64,000 bases of DNA from UBA6022 sp032154105 (GTDB lineage Bacteria > Patescibacteriota > Saccharimonadia > Saccharimonadales > Saccharimonadaceae). Position 1 is the first letter of the stretch. The number at the start of each line of letters is the position of its first letter. This document shows, piece by piece, positions 31,991 to 40,360 of this stretch. The stretch covers positions 164,589 through 228,588 of the forward strand of contig JALDYI010000001.1 in assembly GCA_032154105.1 (NCBI GenBank), read 5' to 3'. The position numbers were made by a program, and so were the translations under genes. The notes beneath the pieces were generated by a model. The model was given only the letters and a program-made list of their open reading frames with translations. It did not search any database and was not told the DNA's origin.

Positions 31991-32017
31991 AAACCACCTG
32001 TCTATGGGTGGTTTTTT
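31991..32017 (+). terminator. Terminator downstream of khpA
   Basis: The stem AAACCACC / GGTGGTTT followed by a T run. The 150 bases between khpA and the next gene hold nothing else that I can identify. Confidence 0.8.
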
Positions 32018-32048
32018 GGTTGTGGACTTTTTGTGACACTAAGGGTCG

Positions 32049-32390
32049 TTACGCGGCATTTATCCAGAGCCATGCAGTTGCGACGATGACGAGAAGGATA
32101 ACTATAGGTGTGACGACGGCTGGCCACGAACGTGTGTCGATGGCGGCGGGTTTGTTACCTAAAGGCTTATCAAGGGCACTTTTACTGGGCTGTAGCAGCT
32201 CGGACACGTTGGTGTCCTCTGAGTCTATCGGGATGTTAGGTGAGGTCTCTCGTGTCTTTTGTGCGGCAATTTCCGCATCAGGAATAGGATCCGGCGTGAT
32301 ACCAGCGTGAAGGGGCTGCAGGGTTATTTTCTTTGCCTCCGCGAGACGTCGTTGCTCATCGTCAGCGGGCTGATCGTTTTCAAATTCCAC
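32049..32390 (-). CDS. Hypothetical C-tail-anchored membrane protein
   Basis: A 113-residue protein: an acidic, Pro-rich soluble part (residues 1-88) and one C-terminal membrane helix (about 89-110, WPAVVTPIVILLVIVATAWL). With an N-terminal cytoplasmic part, it would be tail-anchored. The start is a GTG at 32390 with AAGGTGAG upstream; a -10 TATACT lies at 32419-32424 on this strand. No family is recognised. Confidence 0.6.
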   Translation of the reverse strand: MEFENDQPADDEQRRLAEAKKITLQPLHAGITPDPIPDAEIAAQKTRETSPNIPIDSEDTNVSELLQPSKSALDKPLGNKPAAIDTRSWPAVVTPIVILLVIVATAWLWINAA

Positions 32391-32479
32391 TATGTTTGCT
32401 CACCTTATCTAAAGTGATAGTATAGCAGATTGCGTTAGCCAGAACTATCATGCTTGTGGCAAGATACCTCTGGCTAATG

Positions 32480-32515
32480 CCTGAGGATGCCATCATTTAG
32501 GACGGCATCCTCAGG
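32480..32515. other. Perfect 12-bp hairpin
   Basis: CCTGAGGATGCC (32480-32491) pairs perfectly with GGCATCCTCAGG (32504-32515) around a 12-base loop. It lies behind the stop of the 32526 gene on the minus strand; neither side has a T run, so a simple terminator is not certain. Confidence 0.6.
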
Positions 32516-32525
32516 AGGTGATCAA

Positions 32526-32774
32526 CTAAGATCGATCGCCACGCATGGAGCACGGAAGACCCAGCGCGATAACGTCACGATGTTCAAACGCATAGCGAAC
32601 CATCTTGCTTGCAAAGTAGGCTGTTGCGACCAGGAAAATGGCCACGGCTGCCAGCTTTTCAGGACTTACCTGTGCGAAGAATGCGATCGTAAAGAACACT
32701 GTCACTCCGAGCATAATGACTGCCCAGAACGCGTGGATCTGAATATCGCGTCGGATAGCTTTGGTGGTGCGCAA
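32526..32774 (-). CDS. Hypothetical two-helix membrane protein
   Basis: A protein of 82 residues: a basic start (RTTKAIRRDIQIH), two membrane helices (about 15-36 and 41-60) and a polar RHD-containing tail. A TTG at 32774 is preferred because AGGAG stands six bases away; a TTG at 32780 abuts that site. No family is recognised. Confidence 0.5.
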   Translation of the reverse strand: MRTTKAIRRDIQIHAFWAVIMLGVTVFFTIAFFAQVSPEKLAAVAIFLVATAYFASKMVRYAFEHRDVIALGLPCSMRGDRS

Positions 32775-32896
32775 GCTCAACTCCTCTTGTTGGGTGCGTG
32801 CACAAATTGCGTGCGGTGGCCTTCATGGGTGCACGAAAGCCTGTACTACTATGATATAACCACTCGAATAAGTCAAAAGTCTACTTTAGATAAAAG

Positions 32897-32969
32897 AAAA
32901 TGACCCACCGAAGTGGCTCAAGCGGTAGTGTTCGATTGAACTACTACGACGAGTCATTTTCGATGGGTC
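32897..32969. other. Overlapping inverted repeats behind an unknown gene
   Basis: AAAATGAC (32897-32904) can pair with GTCATTTT (32953-32960), and GACCCACCGA (32902-32911) can pair with TCGATGGGTC (32960-32969, one mismatch). The two pairings share bases and cannot form together. A nested GTAGT / ACTAC pair lies inside. On the minus strand the region follows the stop of the 32969-33352 gene and ends in TTTTCTTTT, so it probably acts as a terminator for it. Confidence 0.45.
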
Positions 32970-33352
32970 TAGAACCCGAGAATGAGGCCTGCAGCGCCCG
33001 ACAAGGGCACTGCGCCACCATTGGTGAGTGCGTCACGGTGACGCTGGTTGCGCCCTTCTTGAGCGACTGCATCGGCGTACTTCTTGCCAATCTGTTCGGT
33101 ACGCTCGGTGCTGAGGCTTGCTATTTCTTCCTCATTGACCAGGTAGGTCTTGTAGGCGGGGTTCATCTTGCCTCCGGAGTACGGGATGACGCCCATATCG
33201 GCCAGGTAGCACTCGCGGTGCTCCCCGGTTTCCTCGAGGAGAGTAATTGTTTCGTCGCTGACCTCAGTAACGATACCGCACATTGCCCAGGGGCCTACGA
33301 TAGCGATCTGAGTTCCAGCTGTAAGCTGCTTAATGTCAGTGATGTGCTGCAC
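32969..33352 (-). CDS. Hypothetical soluble protein
   Basis: A 127-residue protein. Residues about 1-60 look like a small beta-barrel (TAGTQIAIVGPWAMCGIVTE, then TITLLEETGEHRECYLADMG), the kind of fold used in KOW/SH3-like domains; a helical segment with TERTEQIGKKYADAVAQEG follows. I cannot name the family. A GTG start at 33352 is assumed; the Shine-Dalgarno site is weak. Confidence 0.55.
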   Translation of the reverse strand: MQHITDIKQLTAGTQIAIVGPWAMCGIVTEVSDETITLLEETGEHRECYLADMGVIPYSGGKMNPAYKTYLVNEEEIASLSTERTEQIGKKYADAVAQEGRNQRHRDALTNGGAVPLSGAAGLILGF

Positions 33353-33427
33353 GGTGTGCTCGTTTCTCTTGGGTCCGATCCAGAAAAAGCGGTAGTGCTT
33401 AATGGATTAAAATTATATTAGCATATA

Positions 33428-33456
33428 TAGACAAATAAGTCAATACCATGTACACT
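33428..33456 (+). promoter_or_regulatory. Promoter of trmD
   Basis: A -35 TAGACA (33428-33433) and a -10 TACACT (33451-33456) are 17 bases apart; the ATG is eight bases further on, so the leader is one or two bases. Confidence 0.65.
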
Positions 33457-33464
33457 AGTAAGAG

Positions 33465-34118
33465 ATGAAAAAAATACAAGTAATTACACTCTTTCCGGAG
33501 ATGTTTACGGGCGTGCTAAATAATTCCATGATGTGGAAGGCGCAGGATAAGCAGGCGGTCGAGTTTGGGCTGATTGACCTGCGCGAATTTGGGCTTGGTC
33601 CACGGCGTACGGTAGACGATACGCCATATGGCGGCGGTGATGGTATGTTGTTGAAGCCTGAGCCGCTATTTGCGGCCGTCGTAAAGGCGAAGCAAAACGA
33701 TCCGACAGCCAAGGTGCTTCTTATGACGCCACGTGGACAGCGCTGGAAGCAGGCGACGGCGCAACGCTACGCGGACAGCGATAGCGGCTATATCTTTATC
33801 TGCGGACGCTACGAAGGCTACGACGAGCGTATTGTCAGCCTTGTTGATCAGCAGATCAGTGTCGGCGATTACGTGCTGACCGGCGGTGAGTTGCCTGCGA
33901 TGACGATCATTGATAGTATCGTTCGCCTCATCCCGGGCGTGCTTGGCGGTGAGAAGAGTGCGGAGATCGAGAGTTTTAGTGACGGTGAGACACTCGAGTT
34001 TCCTCAATATACTCGCCCCGAGGTCTTTAACGATATGAAAGTGCCAGAAGTGCTACTGAGCGGAAACCATGCGGCAATTGCCAAATGGCGCGCCGAGAAT
34101 TCCTTTAAGGCAGAATAA
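33465..34118 (+). CDS. trmD: tRNA (guanine-N1)-methyltransferase TrmD
   Basis: A 217-residue SPOUT enzyme that methylates G37 of tRNAs. KIQVITLFPEMF at the start, the TPYGGGDGM loop, and the trefoil-knot segments FICGRYEGYDERI and SVGDYVLTGGELPAM are all present. The usual partner rimM is not upstream; instead the gene has its own near-leaderless promoter. A terminator follows at 34126. Confidence 0.97.
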   Translation: MKKIQVITLFPEMFTGVLNNSMMWKAQDKQAVEFGLIDLREFGLGPRRTVDDTPYGGGDGMLLKPEPLFAAVVKAKQNDPTAKVLLMTPRGQRWKQATAQRYADSDSGYIFICGRYEGYDERIVSLVDQQISVGDYVLTGGELPAMTIIDSIVRLIPGVLGGEKSAEIESFSDGETLEFPQYTRPEVFNDMKVPEVLLSGNHAAIAKWRAENSFKAE

Positions 34119-34125
34119 AATAAAT

Positions 34126-34147
34126 ACACCTCGAAAGAGGTGTTTTT
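34126..34147 (+). terminator. Terminator of trmD
   Basis: The stem ACACCTC / GAGGTGT with a GAAA tetraloop and a T run. The next 170 bases show nothing else. Confidence 0.9.
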
Positions 34148-34319
34148 AAGTTGTGGTGGGTTATCGTAGAGCGAGCAGTCACAACATTATGTTGGAGTTA
34201 TGTTTGTTTTCGTAACTTTCGCTGTGTTTAACAATACGGGAGACGGGATGAAAGCGCAAGCAGAATAATCAAAATAACAACATTTTGTGAGGAAGGGCGA
34301 ATAGGCATATACTACGTAT

Positions 34320-34814
34320 ATGACATTTCTTGTTTCAGCTATGCCCGCTTCGGAGCCAAAGGCTCGTATTGTACCGAAGGTTGCACTGTTCTTGGCGGCT
34401 ATTATCTTAGCTATGACGGTTGCTCAATTGTTTCATTTTGAAGATTTTGTACCACTTGTTGAGGACTTTGGCTTACCAGGTGGGGCTATGGCGACGCATC
34501 TTTTTGCTGCCTTTATTGTCATTTTCGAGGTTGCGGCGCTGCCTTTTTTGCTTCGCATGCGGCTCAGCTATGCAATGCGCTTTGTGTCGATGGTGAGCGG
34601 CTGGCTGGCGATTGCACTTTGGATAGTTGTGCAGCTGTATTTGAACCTAGCGCACCCTGAGGTGAGTAATAGTGGACTTATGGGAACGATAGTCGAAATT
34701 GACACTGGCTGGTGGCCGGTGTATATTCTAGTATCTCTTGCTGCCCTGTCTGCCTGGGCGAGCTGGGGTATGTGGCCACTGGCTCGCGATGTGAAGCATG
34801 TGGTTGCGCGCTGA
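34320..34814 (+). CDS. Multi-pass membrane protein (DoxX-like topology)
   Basis: A 164-residue protein with about four membrane helices (22-41, 60-79, 88-108 and 131-151). The size and topology resemble DoxX/MauE-type proteins, but no decisive motif is visible. The -10 TATACT (34308-34313) ends six bases before the ATG: a leaderless start. Confidence 0.6.
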   Translation: MTFLVSAMPASEPKARIVPKVALFLAAIILAMTVAQLFHFEDFVPLVEDFGLPGGAMATHLFAAFIVIFEVAALPFLLRMRLSYAMRFVSMVSGWLAIALWIVVQLYLNLAHPEVSNSGLMGTIVEIDTGWWPVYILVSLAALSAWASWGMWPLARDVKHVVAR

Positions 34815-34859
34815 TGACGCCAGGCGTATGATAAAAGTACGTAAATGGAGGGCGACGAG

Positions 34860-35369
34860 ATGGAGTCAGTTCGTAAACTTGAATCAACGATAGCACAGTG
34901 GTATGAAAAAGCCCCTCATCTACCCGTGAAAGGGCGAGTGTGGCTGACTCAGAACGTATGGTGGATTTGTCTCGTCGGCTTGGTTCTTGGTGTGTTTGGT
35001 GTGCTTAGTGTACTGGCGGTGACGCTACTTGGAAGTGCCGCGATTAGTGTGTATGGCGGCGCGGCTGGTGTTGTTGTCGGGAGTCTTGCATTTATTGCAG
35101 TGCTGGTGGCTTTGGCGTTTTCGATCTTGCTACTTATCGTGCTTGGTATGGCAATCATTCCTCTGAGGGCAGGTAAAAAGAAGGGTTGGGATCTGCTCTT
35201 TATTTCGGCGCTACTTGGCGTCGCATCAACCGTTGTTGGATTCTTGCTCAGTTTCAACCTCGGTAGCTTACTTACTGGGTTATTGTGGGCTGTGATTACC
35301 GGTTACTTCTTGTTTGAGATTCATTCATATTTCAGGGTTGATAGGCTAGAGATCAAACGTGACGCGTAG
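34860..35369 (+). CDS. Multi-pass membrane protein
   Basis: A 169-residue protein: an amphipathic start (MESVRKLESTIAQWYEKAPH), then four hydrophobic helices (about 34-57, 63-100, 113-130 and 133-150) and a basic end (RVDRLEIKRDA). No family is recognised. The ATG at 34860 is seven bases behind GGAGGG; an ATG at 34845 overlaps that site and is less likely. A TATGAT -10-like site lies at 34827-34832. Confidence 0.6.
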   Translation: MESVRKLESTIAQWYEKAPHLPVKGRVWLTQNVWWICLVGLVLGVFGVLSVLAVTLLGSAAISVYGGAAGVVVGSLAFIAVLVALAFSILLLIVLGMAIIPLRAGKKKGWDLLFISALLGVASTVVGFLLSFNLGSLLTGLLWAVITGYFLFEIHSYFRVDRLEIKRDA

Positions 35370-35377
35370 TTGCTTCG

Positions 35378-36292
35378 TTATCTTTTGCGCATGAAGTAGT
35401 AGATCAGTCCGAGCGACGGGACCGCGCTAATGGCGATGACGACCCAGAACATCATTGGCATATGAGCGCCTGGGATGTCGACGTTCATACCAAATAATCC
35501 AGCGACCATGGTTGGGATTGTGAAGGCCATGGTAATGACGGTGAGTATGCGCATTGTTTCGTTGAGGCGTGTGTCCATGACGGCTCGATACGAGTCGCGG
35601 AGGTTGGTGATGGTGCGCAGGAGACTTGTACAGCGAGCTATGAGTTGCTCTAGGTCGACAGAGAGGTCTTCGATGAGGTCTCGGTCGTCTTCGTAGAGAT
35701 TGATGATCTTGCCGCTAAGGAGTTTTTCAAGCGCGGTGTTTGTCGGGATGAGGGCGTCGAGGTAGTCATTGAGCTTACGCTCGTATTCGACAAGGCGCGT
35801 TATTTCTTTTGGGTTGAGATTGCGGACATCACTCGTTGCGGCGCGCATCTGGCGGTTGATCTGGGCGACGCGAGTGCCGTATTGCCTGGTAATGGCATCG
35901 ATCATATGCATGAAGAGTTTTGTTTTTTGCGTGGTAGGGATGTGTACTTTGTCGATAAATGGTTGCCAGAGGCGGCCGAGAGGGTCGCGGCTGACAGTCG
36001 CGACATGTTTTTGTCCAATGGCAAAAAGAATTGGTGTCGTGAAATCGTTAAAGTCATCATCGGTGTCTGGTAGGCGGGTGATGAAGTAGGTCCAGCCGTT
36101 TTCGGAGTCAATACGGGGTACTTCGTGTGGATCAAGACTATCTCGTAAAATGTCTTCGTCGAGGCCGAGTTCTATGAGTGTCGCTAGCTCGTCTTCGCCT
36201 GGGCGCTCGCAGCGCAGCCAGCTACCCGAAAGTAGTTCTTCGTGAGGCGCGATTTGCGGTGAATGGCTGACAGAGCGATAGAAAGTAATCAT
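35378..36292 (-). CDS. corA: CorA-like magnesium transporter
   Basis: A 304-residue protein: a cytoplasmic alpha/beta domain followed by long helices (residues about 140-240), and two C-terminal membrane helices with the selectivity motif GMN in AGLFGMNVDIPG before the second helix. It forms a pentameric Mg2+/Co2+ channel in known relatives. It converges with the 34860 gene, nine bases between stops. Confidence 0.93.
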   Translation of the reverse strand: MITFYRSVSHSPQIAPHEELLSGSWLRCERPGEDELATLIELGLDEDILRDSLDPHEVPRIDSENGWTYFITRLPDTDDDFNDFTTPILFAIGQKHVATVSRDPLGRLWQPFIDKVHIPTTQKTKLFMHMIDAITRQYGTRVAQINRQMRAATSDVRNLNPKEITRLVEYERKLNDYLDALIPTNTALEKLLSGKIINLYEDDRDLIEDLSVDLEQLIARCTSLLRTITNLRDSYRAVMDTRLNETMRILTVITMAFTIPTMVAGLFGMNVDIPGAHMPMMFWVVIAISAVPSLGLIYYFMRKR

Positions 36293-36320
36293 CTATACAA
36301 TGATAACATCACTTGAGTAA

Positions 36321-36887
36321 TTAGAACTGCAGTATAGTTGCGGCGCGCATGCCGTAGGTTAGTCTTGGGGCGGTCGGGCACCCAGATGTTTCGACTGCTG
36401 CAAGATTGGTCGAATCGCTGCTACTCGGACTTTCCAAGAACCAATAGAAGGCGAATCTATCGGTCCCCGAGCACGGATAGATCATGAATGACGTTCTGCC
36501 GTCCGTAGGAGTTCCATAGTTTTTGTTTTTTGGAGCGCCCAAGATCAATCCCGCAGGAATAAGATTTTTGCCTAGAAGAATGTCCTCTAGGGAGCAGACG
36601 TAGGCACCTTTGTAAATCCATCCACCTGTGCCATCCGAGCAATTCGTTCCATCATACGCTATAGCTGAGCTCCAGCCACCTTTTGGAGCTACGCCAGAAT
36701 CGGTATTCCATAGCATCATGGCTTTTGTAATCTGACTCGATATGCTTTTCATACGCGAATCATTAGCTCTCGCCTGTACTCCGTTAAATGCCACTATAGT
36801 AATAGCCGCTAAGATACCGATGATTACGATAACAATTAAAAGTTCAACAATTGTGAATCCGTATAGTTGTTTCTGTTTTGTACGCAT
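36321..36887 (-). CDS. Type IV prepilin 1
   Basis: A 188-residue prepilin: a short basic leader (MRTKQKQLYG), cleavage before Phe in GFTIVELLIVIVIIGILAAI with Glu5, then a globular domain with cysteines able to form disulfides. The start at 36887 is preferred: the -10 TATACT (36897-36902 on this strand) is nine bases away. It is the last of three tandem prepilin genes on this strand. Type IV pili serve attachment and twitching in Saccharibacteria. Confidence 0.88.
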   Translation of the reverse strand: MRTKQKQLYGFTIVELLIVIVIIGILAAITIVAFNGVQARANDSRMKSISSQITKAMMLWNTDSGVAPKGGWSSAIAYDGTNCSDGTGGWIYKGAYVCSLEDILLGKNLIPAGLILGAPKNKNYGTPTDGRTSFMIYPCSGTDRFAFYWFLESPSSSDSTNLAAVETSGCPTAPRLTYGMRAATILQF

Positions 36888-36994
36888 ACTTGCCTCAGTA
36901 TAAAGCAAAATCTTTTAAGCATAAACAAGAACATCATCTAGGGAGTCAATTTTTGCATGGTTGGCGGGTGCGTGAGTCCTGCCTGCGAGTAATT

Positions 36995-37522
36995 TTAGCC
37001 CGCCCAGGCCCGCCAGCCACTCGAATATGCGTACCGTGCTGCGCCGGAGCCGATAAGGTCTGAGCATATCGACGTGTAGCTACCGATGGGGTGTGTTGTA
37101 TATTCACTGAACGATCTGGCATTCCCGTACGCATATGTCTTGCCGGACTTTGCAAGCGCTACGAGTGCGTAATTTGTGCTTGTCGTGCTGCCGCAGTAGA
37201 GAAAGTTGGTCGCAGTATTCGCAATGTCGTAGTTGGTCTTATTTAATTGAATAGCCGCTTCCTCGAGCCCAATGTCTGTTTGGGCAGGGTATGTGGTCAG
37301 TTCTGCCTTTAGTAGCTCAAGTTTTTTACCAGCATTTACCATATCGCTGCGAACGCTCGCCTCGATTGCTCTATTTTGTATGCCATTGTAGGCCACGATC
37401 GTAATCGCCGCTAAGATGCCGATGATGACAATGGCGATAAGCAGTTCGACGATCGTGAAGCCGGATTGTCGAGATTTTGCGTGGGGTTTGTGGCTTGGGG
37501 CGGGGTGCGAAGTTATATTCAT
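36995..37522 (-). CDS. Type IV prepilin 2
   Basis: A 175-residue prepilin with a longer leader (MNITSHPAPSHKPHAKSRQS), then GFTIVELLIAIVIIGILAAI with Glu5 and a globular domain ending SSGWRAWAG. A start ten codons further upstream (37552) would overlap the stop of prepilin 3; neither has a good Shine-Dalgarno site. The helix-coding region is close to that of prepilin 3 in DNA sequence, consistent with duplication. Confidence 0.87.
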   Translation of the reverse strand: MNITSHPAPSHKPHAKSRQSGFTIVELLIAIVIIGILAAITIVAYNGIQNRAIEASVRSDMVNAGKKLELLKAELTTYPAQTDIGLEEAAIQLNKTNYDIANTATNFLYCGSTTSTNYALVALAKSGKTYAYGNARSFSEYTTHPIGSYTSICSDLIGSGAARYAYSSGWRAWAG

Positions 37523-37539
37523 AAGGTATCCCAAGAGAC

Positions 37540-38034
37540 TTACTTGACCCATGTTGCCCAGGTGCCATCAACACTATTAAAACCAGATGTTGCGCCTGTG
37601 GTGGCTCCAAAGCTGGCTAGTTGATCGCACGTTGATGACCCCCATACGCCCACACTTTCAGAGACGTTGCCGTTGACAAGGTAGAAGTTCTTTCCAGACG
37701 TCGATACGGCACCTACTGCGTAGTACACGTTATCGGTCGTTCGGCAGTAGTAGAGGTTGTTCCTCGATTTTTCGTATGACCCCTTGGCCACAGTCAGTTT
37801 GTCGCCGGCTAACTCGCCACTTGTAGGGTAGGTGGTGTTCGTAGAAGTAACCTTGATGGTTTCGAGCTGCTTTGCGATATTGGCGAGGTCGCTCTTGATC
37901 GCGCTGTCGTTTGCTCGGCCTTGGATGCCATTGTATGCAACTGTAGTAATTGCGGCCAGGATGCCAATGATGACAATGACGATGAGAAGTTCGACGATTG
38001 TGAAGCCGGATTGTTGTTTATGTTTTGCCCACAT
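37540..38034 (-). CDS. Type IV prepilin 3
   Basis: A 164-residue prepilin: a short leader MWAKHKQQS, then GFTIVELLIVIVIIGILAAI, ending in DGTWATWVK. First gene of the three-pilin unit: a -10 TATACT lies at 38046-38051 on this strand. The three globular domains differ, which suits major and minor pilins rather than identical copies. Confidence 0.88.
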   Translation of the reverse strand: MWAKHKQQSGFTIVELLIVIVIIGILAAITTVAYNGIQGRANDSAIKSDLANIAKQLETIKVTSTNTTYPTSGELAGDKLTVAKGSYEKSRNNLYYCRTTDNVYYAVGAVSTSGKNFYLVNGNVSESVGVWGSSTCDQLASFGATTGATSGFNSVDGTWATWVK

Positions 38035-38095
38035 AGATACTTATTAGTATAGCAAAATAATTCGAGGGTTCGGATCCATCAATCGCAGGACAAAG

Positions 38096-38131
38096 AAAAA
38101 AGTCCCAGACCTACAGGTCTAAGACTTTTTT
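38096..38131. terminator. Hairpin upstream of the pilin unit
   Basis: AAAAAAGTC / GACTTTTTT outer stem and CAGACCT / AGGTCT inner stem, with T runs on both strands. It separates the divergent pilin and sigma-factor units and terminates whatever enters from the left. Confidence 0.75.
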
Positions 38132-38269
38132 CTTGGCTGGGGTTAGTGGATGTGTTTCAGGAAATTTCATACACCCCCAAGGCAGTGTAAACGAACAGGA
38201 TAAAATCATTTGAGATTTAAATAAGTATCTTTGAAATATTTGTATCTCTTGTTACGTATAATGAACATG

Positions 38270-38788
38270 ATGGAAGAAAAACAATGCATAGCTCAAATAA
38301 TTTCAGGTGATACCGAGAAGTATCGACAACTCGTTGAGCGATACCAAACAGGTCTCATTATTCATTGTGAGAACATCCTCAAAGACAGACAGGATGGTGA
38401 GGACATCGCCCAAGAAGCATTTATTAATGCATATAAAAATTTATCGGGATTCGAAGCTGAGAAAGCGAGTTTTTCTACATGGCTGTACCGCATAGCAACA
38501 AACCTGTGTATCGATATACTCCGAAAGAACAAAAGAAAAGTACATGTCAAAGACATTGAGTTTCATCTTGAGGCAATGCTTCCTAGGCACATTGAGCAAG
38601 AAGAAATTGAACACATAAGGAAGTTGGTCGCAGAACTCGAACCTCCGAAGTATGCGGAAATTATTAAAGCGTACTTTTGGGAAGGTAAAAGTTATCAGGA
38701 GCTTGCAGAGCGCTACAACACGAGCACCGGCACAATAGGTACGTGGATAAGTCGTGCAAAGTTGCAATTGAAGGAGAAGCTCGTATGA
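38270..38788 (+). CDS. ECF-type RNA polymerase sigma factor
   Basis: A 172-residue sigma-70-family protein with region 2 (DGEDIAQEAFINAYKNLSGF, FSTWLYRIATNLCIDILRKN) and region 4 (GKSYQELAERYNTSTGTIGT, WISRAKLQLKEKL). It lacks regions 1 and 3, so it is an ECF factor. The -10 TATAAT (38257-38262) lies seven bases before the ATG at 38270; the ATG at 38267 and the frame from 38231 are alternatives. It is translationally coupled to its likely anti-sigma factor. Confidence 0.9.
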   Translation: MEEKQCIAQIISGDTEKYRQLVERYQTGLIIHCENILKDRQDGEDIAQEAFINAYKNLSGFEAEKASFSTWLYRIATNLCIDILRKNKRKVHVKDIEFHLEAMLPRHIEQEEIEHIRKLVAELEPPKYAEIIKAYFWEGKSYQELAERYNTSTGTIGTWISRAKLQLKEKLV

Positions 38789-40038
38789 AAGATTTAGACT
38801 TCGATGCTCTTTTATTAGCTGCTAAGCCAGATAGCTATTCAAATAACACCAAGTTTACAGATATGATTATGCAGAAAGTGCAGCATTCTGAAATAATATC
38901 GTCTGCCGTTCGTAACATGGGCGTCAATAATAAGGAGACATTCATTATGAAATTTAAGCATCTACCGAGAATTGCTATCGTCGCAATTGCATTAGGCTCA
39001 TTAGTGGTTGTTTCAACCGGTGCGTATGCAGCATACCAATTGCTTTGGGCAAAACCTGAAGTACACGTCATAGAGTCGAAAACGTCTGTAAGCGGACGAG
39101 ATGAAGCATTACTCTCAACTTCTGGATGCGATACCGCAAACTCTACAAGATACGAGCTCAAAAAGGGCGCAACAATTGGGGTAGATCGAATCAGTGCTGT
39201 CGTACAAGCACACTGCGAGCTACAGGCAATTGAGAATTGGGCCCAGCAGTCATATGGAGATCAGGTAAGGCCCGACCTAAATGGCCTTGAAACTGGCAGT
39301 AAGCCAATAAGAGAAACCATTGTCGTCACATCCATGGCAACACATCTACAAACGAAGCAAGGAAGCTCGTATACATTTGCTGGCCTAAATAAATACGGTT
39401 GGCCCGAGAGCACCTTGAAAGCCAATAACAACGTGATGTATATTGTTGATGGCAAAAACTCTACAGCTGATGAGATCAAAGTAGGTGATCCTGTGGTCTA
39501 CGTAGCAACGGGAAATATTTCAATGACAAGAGATCAGAATGGAAGTATCGACACGGACAACAATCCTGATCGAACTCTTGTTGCTGTAATAAAGTTATCA
39601 ATGCCCTTTGAAGATTACGATCATTTTGCATGGCAATCATTGTCCGAGCGAGAGACCTGTTACGGAAATCCAAATGAAGACTGTGTCGCTGGTGGAGCAT
39701 CGATCGACCTTTACATGGGTGGCGGCAATGCCGGAATTTCAGGTAGTACTATCATGAAAGAGATCCAAGGAAATGTCGTTGGTCTTAATGGAAATAAAAC
39801 CTCAATCCGATCTTCTAGCGGTACCGTATTTACCGTTACTACGCCAACAGATGTGGTATCTGATTACAACACAAACAAAGCTGCACGATATTATAATAAT
39901 CAGAAAGTGATCTTAGGGAGCAGTATCAGCGTGCAGTATGCTGAAGATAAAGATGCGCATGCTACAGAAATATCAGCAGCATACATGCGATTCCAAATAG
40001 AGCTCGTGAGTAAGGGCGACCCAGTTAAAGCATACTAG
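38785..40038 (+). CDS. Putative membrane anti-sigma factor with an extracellular domain
   Basis: A 417-residue protein. A cytoplasmic part of about 70 residues (KDLDFDALLLAAKPDSYSNN) is followed by one membrane helix (about 71-91, IAIVAIALGSLVVVSTGAYA) and a 320-residue extracellular domain of beta character. The ATG overlaps the sigma stop (ATGA) and AAGGAGAAG precedes it, so the pair is made together. The anti-sigma role is inferred from this coupling and topology; no classical zinc motif is present. Confidence 0.7.
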   Translation: MKDLDFDALLLAAKPDSYSNNTKFTDMIMQKVQHSEIISSAVRNMGVNNKETFIMKFKHLPRIAIVAIALGSLVVVSTGAYAAYQLLWAKPEVHVIESKTSVSGRDEALLSTSGCDTANSTRYELKKGATIGVDRISAVVQAHCELQAIENWAQQSYGDQVRPDLNGLETGSKPIRETIVVTSMATHLQTKQGSSYTFAGLNKYGWPESTLKANNNVMYIVDGKNSTADEIKVGDPVVYVATGNISMTRDQNGSIDTDNNPDRTLVAVIKLSMPFEDYDHFAWQSLSERETCYGNPNEDCVAGGASIDLYMGGGNAGISGSTIMKEIQGNVVGLNGNKTSIRSSSGTVFTVTTPTDVVSDYNTNKAARYYNNQKVILGSSISVQYAEDKDAHATEISAAYMRFQIELVSKGDPVKAY

Positions 40039-40072
40039 TAAGTTTATTTAACTAAGTCCCACCGAATTCATT

Positions 40073-40102
40073 AAAATAGAACCGCATTTGCGGTTCTATT
40101 TT
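40073..40102 (+). terminator. Terminator of the sigma/anti-sigma unit
   Basis: A perfect 13-bp stem AAAATAGAACCGC / GCGGTTCTATTTT with an ATTT loop. Confidence 0.92.
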
Positions 40103-40159
40103 AATTACTCCTGCAAAAGCACGATTAGGGACATGGGTCTCATTTCATGCTGTCGCATC

Positions 40160-40320
40160 TGGCTGGGGTGGAGGGATAGCGCTTTACTTTGTTTCGCTCC
40201 TCCGCTTGCTTGAAAAGAAAATAGCTGACGCTGCTTTCTTTTCTGCGCCGCACTTCGCCGAACCCCCGACTACGTTTTGCTTTGCAAAACATTCGGGAGT
40301 TCGGTCCCGATCACGAGCAT
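40160..40320. repeat. Broken copy of a tRNA-Gln 3' end within repeat-rich DNA
   Basis: Bases 40160-40177 repeat the tRNA-Gln 3' end (TGGCTGGGGTGGAGGGAT) exactly, 201 bp from the real one. The rest is built of inverted repeats: GAAAAGAAA / TTTCTTTTC around 40212-40243, and a long hairpin at 40259-40303 that pairs GTTTTGC with GCAAAAC and CGAAC with GTTCG. GAACCCCCGA within the latter also matches the tRNA T arm. No coding frame is convincing here. It looks like the scar of an integrated or transposed element. Confidence 0.6.
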
Positions 40321-40322
40321 AG

Positions 40323-40358
40323 AAAAAAGACCGAGATCAGATGATCTGGGTCTTTTTT
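40323..40358 (-). terminator. Terminator of tRNA-Gln
   Basis: The stem AAAAAAGACC / GGTCTTTTTT extended by AGATCA / TGATCT, with T runs on both strands; on the minus strand it directly follows tRNA-Gln. Confidence 0.85.
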
Positions 40359-40360
40359 CA

